Assembly (NCBI GenBank): GCA_964483545.1
Contig: CAZACC010000069.1
Coordinates: 1-11,302 of the forward strand
Direction: 5' to 3'
Source: JAAYYM01 sp964483545
Lineage (GTDB): Bacteria > Bacillota > Clostridia > Lachnospirales > Lachnospiraceae
DNA: 11,302 nt
How positions within the stretch are numbered: the stretch's first letter is position 1; each line of letters starts with the position of its first letter. Below the pieces are notes generated by a model. The model saw nothing but the letters and a program-made list of their open reading frames with translations, made no database searches and was not told where the DNA came from. Below are positions 1-5,810 of this stretch, piece by piece. A program made the translations under genes and the position numbers.

Positions 1-788
1 GAAATGCCATCGTGATTATTATCGTGCTCGGTAATATAATCGGCGGCATTTTTTGTGATATCGATTCCGTTTGCCATGGCAGCACCAACTCCAGCTACTT
101 CTAGCATAGTGGTATCATTTTCTTCATCTCCTGCGGCTACAGAGTTTTCTATCGGAATATTCAGATATTCACACAGGTATTTCACAGCATTACCTTTTGA
201 GGAAACAGGAGAACCATATTCCAGTAACACAGGACTGGAGAACGTAGAACTGACCTTTCCCTCTGCCCAAGATGAGAGCTTTGCACGGAAAGCCTCCAGC
301 CTGGAGCGTCCATTCAAATCCATGACAATGAGCTTCATGGGTTCCTCATCCAGAATACCAAGAATATCATCGGTCACAAGGGTGGGCATTTTGATGTGCT
401 CACAGTAATGCGCCAGTTCAGGCGTATCGTGCAGACTGATGATATGAGTATCAGAATAGGTATGTACATGAAGACCCTCTTGCTCGGCCTGATCAAACAG
501 GTACTTTACGCAATCAAAAGAGAGTGGAGAGTGCAGGATGGTTTTCTTTTCATAGCAGTCATAAATCAGGCCACCATTGTAGGAGACGACATAGAAGCCT
601 GGACCTGTGAAACCGAATTGCTCAGATACAGCCAGTACACTATTGATCGGACGTCCAGAGCATAAAACAAGTTTATGACCTGCATCTGTCATACGTTTGA
701 TGGTATCCAGCGAGTGACGGCTGATATTTTTCTGATCATCTAACAGAGTTCCGTCAAGATCTGTAAATAGTATTTTTGTTGATTTCAT
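1..788 (-). CDS. Cof-type HAD family phosphatase, C-terminus cut by window edge
   Basis: Translation on the minus strand from the ATG at 788-786 gives 262 codons that run off the left end. HAD motifs are in order: DLDGTLL near residues 10-16 (D10 nucleophile, D12 acid/base), CSGRP near 43-47, a lysine in SSKGN (K198), and GDEEND at 220-225, the Mg-binding motif IV. The cap between motifs II and III is the large C2 type of the Cof/YbiV/YidA group (about 265-275 residues), so perhaps 5-15 residues are missing. These are cytoplasmic Mg-dependent phosphatases acting on sugar phosphates, flavin nucleotides or pyridoxal phosphate. The substrate cannot be read from sequence. An AGGAG site (796-800) lies 7 nt before the start. 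The gene follows the PHP gene by 52 nt on the same strand and probably shares its transcript. Confidence 0.93.
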   Translation of the reverse strand, partial: MKSTKILFTDLDGTLLDDQKNISRHSLDTIKRMTDAGHKLVLCSGRPINSVLAVSEQFGFTGPGFYVVSYNGGLIYDCYEKKTILHSPLSFDCVKYLFDQAEQEGLHVHTYSDTHIISLHDTPELAHYCEHIKMPTLVTDDILGILDEEPMKLIVMDLNGRSRLEAFRAKLSSWAEGKVSSTFSSPVLLEYGSPVSSKGNAVKYLCEYLNIPIENSVAAGDEENDTTMLEVAGVGAAMANGIDITKNAADYITEHDNNHDGI

Positions 789-824
789 GAATGGTCTCCT
801 TTTTCATGCAGTAAAAGGTATGTA

Positions 825-856
825 ATCATTTAGAGCCGCATCATTTAGAGCGGCTC
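825..856. repeat. 15-bp tandem duplication forming a hairpin at the PHP gene stop
   Basis: ATCATTTAGAGCCGC (825-839) is followed directly by ATCATTTAGAGCGGC (840-854), identical except for one base. That difference makes AGAGCCGC (832-839) and GCGGCTCT (850-857) perfectly complementary: an 8-bp stem with a 10-nt loop. The PHP stop codon (843-841) lies in the loop. Neither strand has a clear T-tract after the stem, so it is not a convincing intrinsic terminator. It may instead slow 3' exonucleases or attenuate readthrough into the HAD gene. Confidence 0.7.
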
Positions 857-1704
857 TTATAATCTGTTAATGGAGCTAATAAGTCTTCAGGGACAAACAG
901 TTTACCATAGCCGACACCAAGATCTGTTTCTGGCTTGGTCGTGCCGTGAAAATCGGAGCCACCCGTTATGAACAGTTCATATTTTGCGGCCAGCCTTTTG
1001 ATATCGCGCTCGTCACTTGGGGCATAGGTGGTGTAAACAGCCTCAATGCCATCCAGACCTGCAGCCTTCAGGCGCGCTGTGAATGTATCCAGCTTTGCCA
1101 TGCCCATGTGATAGAGCACTGGATGAGCCAGTACAGCAGCGCCGCCGGCAGTGTGAATCAGATCAATTGCCTGTTCAGGGGTGACTTTTTCACGAGGAAC
1201 AAAACAGGGACCAGTATCGCCGATGTATCGATCAAAGGCTTCTTTCATGGACTTGATTTGTCCAGTTTCCAGCATATATTTAGCATAAAGTCCTCTGGTG
1301 ACAACAGAACCGGAAAATCGTTTCCGTAAATCCTCCATTGTAATCTGAATACCTTGTTCACACAGCTTTACACACATTTTTTCGTTACGTAGCTCACGGG
1401 ATGCCTGAAACTTGATTAGGTAATCCTGAAAAGATGGATTTTTATAATTAATATATAGGCCTAGGATGTGGACATCACGGGCCTCATTTTCTGTGGAAAG
1501 CTCTATGCCCGGAATCACTTCAATTGGTTTCCCTTGGGCATAGGAAATTGCCTCATCCAGACCGTCAACCGTATCATGATCGGTCAGGGCAAATGCTAAT
1601 AGATTCTTTTTCAGAGCATAATCAACCAGCTCTGAGGGGGTGTAGGAGCCATCGGATTTATTAGAATGTACATGTAAATCTATTGCATTCATATTAGTTG
1701 TCAT
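841..1704 (-). CDS. PHP-domain phosphoesterase (RNase AM / YciV-like)
   Basis: A 287-residue protein with all metal ligands of the polymerase-and-histidinol-phosphatase fold. Counting from the ATG at 1704-1702 these are HVH (H11, H13), SDG (D18), TDHDT (H43), PGIEL (E68), VHILG (H79), LAHP (H194) and SDFHG (D251, H253). Length and motif order fit the YciV/TrpH branch, whose studied members hydrolyse 3',5'-nucleoside bisphosphates and trim RNA 5' ends. The role here is inferred from family. The open frame extends upstream to 1791, but that part lies inside the ABC-F gene and has no homologous look. The likely starts are the ATG at 1704, with GGAAG 3 nt upstream and an 11-nt overlap with the ABC-F gene, or the ATG at 1692, 1 nt after its stop. 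Either arrangement suggests translational coupling to the ABC-F gene. Confidence 0.9.
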   Translation of the reverse strand: MTTNMNAIDLHVHSNKSDGSYTPSELVDYALKKNLLAFALTDHDTVDGLDEAISYAQGKPIEVIPGIELSTENEARDVHILGLYINYKNPSFQDYLIKFQASRELRNEKMCVKLCEQGIQITMEDLRKRFSGSVVTRGLYAKYMLETGQIKSMKEAFDRYIGDTGPCFVPREKVTPEQAIDLIHTAGGAAVLAHPVLYHMGMAKLDTFTARLKAAGLDGIEAVYTTYAPSDERDIKRLAAKYELFITGGSDFHGTTKPETDLGVGYGKLFVPEDLLAPLTDYKSRSK

Positions 1705-3331
1705 CGTCTTCCTTATTTGCTGTATAAACGAATCTCTTACGAGCCATTTCATCGCTTTCCAGATATTCGTCGTAGGTTGTGATTTTGTCAATCAGAGCAC
1801 CACCTGGCATGATTTCCATGATGCGGTTTGCGGTTGTCTGCACAAACTGGTGGTCATGGGAAGCAAAGAGTACGACACCGGAAAACTTAATCAGTCCATT
1901 GTTCAGAGCGGTGATGGACTCCATATCCAGGTGGTTGGTCGGCTCATCTAGCACTAATACATTGGAAGCGCTGATCATCATCTTGGACAACAGGCAGCGA
2001 ACCTTTTCGCCTCCAGACAGGATTTTGACCTTTTTGACGCCGTCTTCGCCTGGGAAGAGCATTCTGCCAAGGAATCCGCGTACATATGTAACATCCTTGA
2101 CTGGAGAGTAGCCAGTCAGCCAGTCAGAGATGGTGAGATCATTATTGAATTCTTCTGTGGAATCCTTTGGGAAGTATGCTTGTGTTGTAGTCACGCCCCA
2201 TTTATAGGTTCCTTCATCGGGTTCCATTTCACCCATCAGTATCTTAAATAATACAGTTTTTGCAAGCTCATTGCCGCCAACGAAAGCGACCTTATCTTCA
2301 CGTCCAAGAAGAAAGGAAATATTGTCGAGGATTTTTTCTCCATCAATGGTCTTGCTGATGCCCTCTACTGACAGTACTTCATTACCAATTTCACGTTCCG
2401 GACGAAAATCCACATAGGGATATTTTCTAGAAGACGGCTTGATGTCGTCAAGTTCAATCTTCTCCAGTGCCTTTTTACGTGAGGTTGCCTGTTTGGATTT
2501 GGAAGCGTTTGCTGAGAAACGGGAGATGAACTCCTGCAGTTCTTTGATTTTCTCTTCCTTTTTCTTATTGGCTTCCTTCATTTGCTTCACGAGCAGCTGA
2601 CTGGATTCGTACCAGAAATCATAGTTACCAGCATAGAGCTGAATCTTACCGTAGTCGATATCAGCAGTATGGGTACATACTTTATTTAAGAAGTATCGAT
2701 CATGTGATACGACTATGACTGTATTTTCAAAGTTGATCAGGAATTCTTCCAGCCATGCAATGGCATCCAGATCCAAATGGTTCGTCGGCTCATCTAGGAG
2801 CAGGATATCGGGATTGCCGAAGAGTGCTTTGGCAAGCAGTACCTTTACCTTTTCACTGCCGTTCAAATCTTTCATGATGGAATAGTGAAGATTTGTATCA
2901 ATTCCAAGACCATTTAACAGCATGGCAGCATTGGATTCTGCTTCCCAGCCGTCCATCTCAGCAAATTCGCCTTCGAGCTCACTGGCACGAATACCGTCTT
3001 CATCAGAGAAGTCTTCCTTTGCGTAGATGGCATCCTTTTCTTTCATGATCTGATAGAGTCTTTCGTTTCCCATAATGACGGTATCCATAACTGGATATTC
3101 GTCATATTTAAAGTGATCCTGTTCCAGAACGGAGAGACGCTGTCCAGGAGTGATAGAAATTTCTCCTTTGGTAGTCTCTAAATTACCAGAGAGAATGCGT
3201 AAGAAGGTTGATTTGCCTGCACCATTTGCGCCGATCAAACCATAGCAATTGCCTTCTGTGAATTTGATGTTTACATCTTCAAATAATGCCTTTTTGCCAA
3301 GGCGTAGTGTTACATTGTTTGCACTAATCAT
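1694..3331 (-). CDS. ABC-F family ATPase (YbiT/YkpA-like)
   Basis: A 545-residue protein with two nucleotide-binding domains in one chain and no membrane segments, so it is a ribosome-associated ABC-F protein and not a transporter. NBD1 has Walker A GANGAGKST (34-42), a variant signature LNGSE (156-160), Walker B with EPTNHLD (181-187) and SHDR (209-212). A charged linker at about 245-310 would reach toward the P-site tRNA. NBD2 has a degenerate P-loop GGNELAKT (352-359), a regular LSGGE (438-442), EPTNHLD (463-469) and SHDH (491-494). Length and layout match the YbiT/YkpA branch. Known ABC-F proteins relieve stalled or blocked ribosomes, and some give antibiotic resistance. Nothing here points specifically to resistance. 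TGAGG lies 7 nt before the ATG. It is the first gene of a leftward operon with the PHP and HAD genes. Confidence 0.93.
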   Translation of the reverse strand: MISANNVTLRLGKKALFEDVNIKFTEGNCYGLIGANGAGKSTFLRILSGNLETTKGEISITPGQRLSVLEQDHFKYDEYPVMDTVIMGNERLYQIMKEKDAIYAKEDFSDEDGIRASELEGEFAEMDGWEAESNAAMLLNGLGIDTNLHYSIMKDLNGSEKVKVLLAKALFGNPDILLLDEPTNHLDLDAIAWLEEFLINFENTVIVVSHDRYFLNKVCTHTADIDYGKIQLYAGNYDFWYESSQLLVKQMKEANKKKEEKIKELQEFISRFSANASKSKQATSRKKALEKIELDDIKPSSRKYPYVDFRPEREIGNEVLSVEGISKTIDGEKILDNISFLLGREDKVAFVGGNELAKTVLFKILMGEMEPDEGTYKWGVTTTQAYFPKDSTEEFNNDLTISDWLTGYSPVKDVTYVRGFLGRMLFPGEDGVKKVKILSGGEKVRCLLSKMMISASNVLVLDEPTNHLDMESITALNNGLIKFSGVVLFASHDHQFVQTTANRIMEIMPGGALIDKITTYDEYLESDEMARKRFVYTANKEDDDN

Positions 3332-3380
3332 TCCAAAACCTCATTTTTACTATATAATTGCGTTTTTAGCCACCTCTCTT

Positions 3381-3408
3381 ATTATACATAAATAGAATTG
3401 TATTTCAA
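3381..3408 (-). promoter_or_regulatory. Promoter of the ABC-F / PHP / HAD operon
   Basis: On the minus strand TTGAAA (3408-3403) is followed after 16 bp by TATAAT (3386-3381). The -35 matches the housekeeping consensus at five of six positions and the -10 at all six. Transcription would begin near 3374, leaving a leader of about 40 nt before the ATG at 3331. Confidence 0.72.
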
Positions 3409-3448
3409 GGACAAAAACAGATGCCTGAACAAAATGGGTACAAACTCC

Positions 3449-3470
3449 AATTTCAGAAATTGCTGAAATT
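3449..3470. promoter_or_regulatory. Compound inverted repeat, candidate operator of the polymerase operon
   Basis: AATTTCAG (3449-3456), 6 nt, then CTGAAATT (3463-3470): a perfect 8-bp inverted repeat. A second palindrome, CAATTT-CAG-AAATTG (3448-3462), overlaps it, so the GAAATT half-site occurs three times (inverted at 3449-3454, direct at 3456-3461 and 3465-3470). The right arm covers the -35 of the polymerase promoter, the position expected for a repressor site. It does not match the Gram-positive LexA box GAAC-N4-GTTC. The regulator is unknown. Confidence 0.5.
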
Positions 3471-3491
3471 AAGATTTTCTCATGTTATAAT
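3463..3491 (+). promoter_or_regulatory. Promoter of the Y-family polymerase / YolD operon
   Basis: CTGAAA (3463-3468, four of six to consensus), a 17-bp spacer, then TATAAT (3486-3491) preceded by TG at 3483-3484, which gives a full extended -10 TGTTATAAT. The predicted start near 3498 leaves a leader of about 66 nt. The -35 lies inside the inverted repeat at 3449-3470. The 232-nt gap 3332-3563 therefore holds two divergent promoters and the putative operator. Confidence 0.65.
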
Positions 3492-3563
3492 AATAGGTAG
3501 GTATCTGTGGGAGATCGAGGCAATTAAGAAACTTGTAGGTTTTATCAAAAAAGGACTGGGGTA

Positions 3564-5114
3564 ATGTCACAAATGACAGTTCAGGATCATAACACATCCT
3601 CAAAACAACATATTTATGCAGCCATAGATTTGAAATCTTTCTATGCTTCTGTGGAGTGCATGGAGCGTGGATTGGATCCGATGACGACCAATCTGGTGGT
3701 GGCAGATGCGAGCAAGACAGAAAAAACGATTTGTCTAGCGGTATCGCCGTCATTGAAGTCATATGGAATACCTGGCAGAGCACGACTGTTTGAGGTCGTA
3801 CAGCAGGTAAAAAGGGCAAATGCAGACAGGGCAAACAGGGCACCAGAGCGTAAGTTTACGGGGTCATCTTATGATGCTGTGAAGCTTCATCAGAATCCTT
3901 CATTGGCGATTGATTATATTGCAGCTCCGCCACAAATGGCACTCTATATGAAGTGCAGTACGCAGATTTACGATATTTATCTAAAGTATATCGCACCCGA
4001 GGATATTCATATCTATTCTGTGGATGAGGTCTTTATAGATGTGACTGACTATCTGGAGACTTATCAGATGACGGCACATGAACTGACTATGAAAATAATC
4101 CATGATGTGCTTGATACAACAGGAATTACAGCTACGGCAGGAATTGGTACGAATATGTATCTGTGTAAGATCGCAATGGATATCTTGGCAAAGCATGTAG
4201 AAGCTGATGCAGACGGAGTTCGGATTGCGGAACTGGACGAGATGTCATACCGGAAACAGCTGTGGAATCACAGACCACTCACTGATTTCTGGCGAGTTGG
4301 CATAGGCTATGCCAGGAAGCTCGAACAGAACGGGCTGATGACAATGGGAGATGTTGCGAGATGTTCCGCAGGGAAGGCAACAGATTATTATAATGAAGAT
4401 TTACTATATCAATTATTCGGTATTAATGCAGAACTTTTGATTGACCACGCTTGGGGCTACGAACCATGTACAATTGCAGATATCAAATCCTATAAGCCAG
4501 AAAATCACAGTATCGGTGCTGGTCAGGTGCTGCAGAGTCCCTATACGGTACCGATGGCAAGGCTGATTGTGAAGGAAATGACAGATTTGCTAGTGCTGGA
4601 TCTGGTGAATAAGAAGCTGGTGACAGATCAGATTGTCCTGACCGTTGGCTATGATGTTGAGAGCCTGACGAACCCAGATATTCGTAAAAAATATCATGGA
4701 GAAATCAAGATAGACCGTTATGGCAGAGAGGTTCCAAAGTCTGCACACGGAACGGCCAAACTGAACAGCAGGACATCCTCTACAAAGCAGATTATGGATG
4801 CAATGAAGACGCTGTACGATAGAATTGTGAATCCGGATTTGCTCGTCAGAAGAGTTAATATGGCTGCAATCAATGTAGTAGATGTTGCAAGTGTCAAAGG
4901 GGAACAGTATGAGCAGCTGGATCTTTTCTCTTACTTTGCACCTGAAGAGAAAAAACAGGAGGCAGTAGAGTTAGAGAAGGAACAGAGGCTGCAGCAGGCG
5001 ATGCTGGAAATCAAAGAAAAGTATGGGAAAAACGCAATCCTCAAGGGTATGAATTTTGAGGAGGGCGGTACAACCATTCAGAGAAATAAGCAAATCGGAG
5101 GGCATAAGGCCTAA
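3564..5114 (+). CDS. Y-family translesion DNA polymerase (UmuC-like)
   Basis: A 516-residue protein of the ImpB/MucB/SamB (UmuC) family, which copies past damaged template bases. The palm begins with YAAIDLKSFYASVE (18-31, metal ligand D22). YSVDEVFIDV (151-160) gives the catalytic pair D154 and E155. A GIPGRARLFEV stretch (68-78) lies in the fingers region. A helix-hairpin-helix thumb (about 236-265) and a little-finger domain (about 310-440) follow. QLDLF at 451-455 is a canonical beta sliding-clamp motif. A charged helical tail (461-516) extends beyond it. The chosen ATG has AAGGA 8 nt upstream; an ATG three codons later is possible. The enzyme acts on the nucleoid at stalled forks. It is followed by a YolD-like gene, a common pairing in Firmicutes. 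Regulation is probably through the inverted repeat over its promoter. All catalytic residues are present. Confidence 0.95.
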   Translation: MSQMTVQDHNTSSKQHIYAAIDLKSFYASVECMERGLDPMTTNLVVADASKTEKTICLAVSPSLKSYGIPGRARLFEVVQQVKRANADRANRAPERKFTGSSYDAVKLHQNPSLAIDYIAAPPQMALYMKCSTQIYDIYLKYIAPEDIHIYSVDEVFIDVTDYLETYQMTAHELTMKIIHDVLDTTGITATAGIGTNMYLCKIAMDILAKHVEADADGVRIAELDEMSYRKQLWNHRPLTDFWRVGIGYARKLEQNGLMTMGDVARCSAGKATDYYNEDLLYQLFGINAELLIDHAWGYEPCTIADIKSYKPENHSIGAGQVLQSPYTVPMARLIVKEMTDLLVLDLVNKKLVTDQIVLTVGYDVESLTNPDIRKKYHGEIKIDRYGREVPKSAHGTAKLNSRTSSTKQIMDAMKTLYDRIVNPDLLVRRVNMAAINVVDVASVKGEQYEQLDLFSYFAPEEKKQEAVELEKEQRLQQAMLEIKEKYGKNAILKGMNFEEGGTTIQRNKQIGGHKA

Positions 5115-5176
5115 GTGTAATCAATAACGCAAGGCCCCAGTACCAATCAATAGCGTAATACCTAAGTGCAATCAAT
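5110..5176 (+). repeat. Short spaced repeats between polymerase and YolD genes
   Basis: CCTAAGTGTAATCAAT (5110-5125) recurs as CCTAAGTGCAATCAAT (5161-5176), 15 of 16 identical. AATCAAT occurs a third time between them, so copies start at 5119, 5145 and 5170, spaced 26 and 25 bp. The first copy contains the polymerase stop codon. Similar bases also follow the first two copies (AACGCAA, AGCGTAA). This looks like a decayed tandem repeat or a set of protein-binding sites; no function is known to me. Confidence 0.6.
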
Positions 5177-5181
5177 GCTTT

Positions 5182-5206
5182 GCCCCCACAGCGCAAGCAA
5201 GGGGGC
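5182..5206 (+). other. GC-rich hairpin upstream of the YolD-like gene
   Basis: GCCCCC (5182-5187) pairs with GGGGGC (5201-5206) around a 13-nt loop. No T-tract follows, so it is not a standard intrinsic terminator. It may adjust how much transcript or translation reaches the YolD-like gene. Confidence 0.45.
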
Positions 5207-5240
5207 TACGGCACATTGGATCATTCAAGAAGAACCGAAA

Positions 5241-5258
5241 GGAAGGAGAGATTCTCTC
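5241..5258 (+). promoter_or_regulatory. Ribosome binding site of YolD-like gene inside a small hairpin
   Basis: GGAAGGAGAG (5241-5250) ends 12 nt before the ATG at 5263, longer than usual. GAGAG (5246-5250) can pair with CTCTC (5254-5258) over a 3-nt loop. This would either mask part of the Shine-Dalgarno sequence or shorten the effective spacing. Confidence 0.4.
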
Positions 5259-5262
5259 AAAG

Positions 5263-5715
5263 ATGAGTAATCAGTCAGAACAAAAATATAACGATATTAT
5301 AGACCTGCCTCACCATGTATCTGAGACACGCCCACGTATGCCTGTTTACGACCGTGCAGCACAGTTTGCCCCCTTCGCAGCCTTGACTGGATATGCGGAT
5401 GCGACTGCAGAAACAGCTAGATTGACAGATCAAAAGGTTGAGCTGGAAGAAGATAAGAAAGAGATTCTGGACGAAAAGCTCCATATTCTTCAGGAATGCG
5501 GAGATCAAATAGCCGAAGTCACTTTTGTTTATTTTGTGAGAGATGAGAAAAAAGCTGGCGGTACTTATGAGACAATGACGGATGCTATTAAGAGAATAGA
5601 TACGTACAAACGGATGATTATAACAAAAGGTGGACATCAGATACCAATGGACGATTTGGTTGAGATCCAGGGAGACTTTGAGGACATCGCTGCGAACATT
5701 GCTGAGAACCACTGA
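5263..5715 (+). CDS. YolD-like protein, partner of Y-family polymerase
   Basis: A 150-residue soluble protein. The N-terminal block has PHHVSETRPRM (16-26) and DRAAQFAPFAALTGY (30-44), which I recognise from YolD-like proteins of Clostridia encoded after Y-family polymerases. A charged helical stretch (about 45-80) and a C-terminal block with MTDAIKRIDTYKR (105-117) and IPMDDLVEI (127-135) follow. YolD has been proposed from gene neighbourhood to stand in for UmuD, the accessory subunit of UmuC polymerases. There is no Ser-Lys S24 peptidase signature, so RecA-stimulated self-cleavage is not expected. Bacillus YolD proteins are nearer 110 residues, so this is a longer form. It lies 148 nt after the polymerase on the same strand, separated by repeats and a hairpin. 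Confidence 0.85.
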   Translation: MSNQSEQKYNDIIDLPHHVSETRPRMPVYDRAAQFAPFAALTGYADATAETARLTDQKVELEEDKKEILDEKLHILQECGDQIAEVTFVYFVRDEKKAGGTYETMTDAIKRIDTYKRMIITKGGHQIPMDDLVEIQGDFEDIAANIAENH

Positions 5716-5721
5716 AAGAAA

Positions 5722-5750
5722 TTGACCGCTCTGATGCTGAATGATACAAT
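5722..5750 (+). promoter_or_regulatory. Promoter of the alpha-galactosidase operon
   Basis: TTGACC (5722-5727), a 17-bp spacer and TACAAT (5745-5750) with TG at 5742-5743 (extended -10). Each hexamer matches consensus at five of six positions. It lies just after the YolD stop at 5715, so sugar genes can be expressed separately from the DNA repair pair. Transcription should begin near 5757. I find no clear catabolite-repression (cre) site or operator palindrome beside it. Confidence 0.68.
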
Positions 5751-5810
5751 ATGAAATAACTGGCCGAGAATGAAATGAGAGAAGCTATTTTGAGGAAGGG
5801 GGAATGTGCT

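Noticed and set aside
55..665. Two plus-strand frames in the first 665 bases
   Set aside because: They are shadows of the minus-strand HAD phosphatase, which has all four family motifs.
1705..1791. Upstream extension of the PHP reading frame by 29 codons
   Set aside because: It lies wholly within the ABC-F gene in another frame, has no ribosome site at its ATG, and the PHP fold begins only with AIDLHVHS.
3426..3440. GAAC followed by GGGTA as a LexA box upstream of the polymerase
   Set aside because: The second half does not give GTTC at the required 4-nt spacing, and the site lies far upstream of the promoter.
3469..3843. Long antisense frame over the start of the polymerase gene, and similar antisense frames over other genes
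   Set aside because: They mirror clear conserved genes on the other strand, have no ribosome sites and show no recognisable domain.
5182..5206. GC hairpin as an intrinsic terminator of the polymerase gene
   Set aside because: No T-tract follows, and the downstream gene is a natural operon partner.
5716..5810. Catabolite-repression (cre) site near the galactosidase promoter
   Set aside because: No stretch matches the 14-bp cre consensus closely enough.
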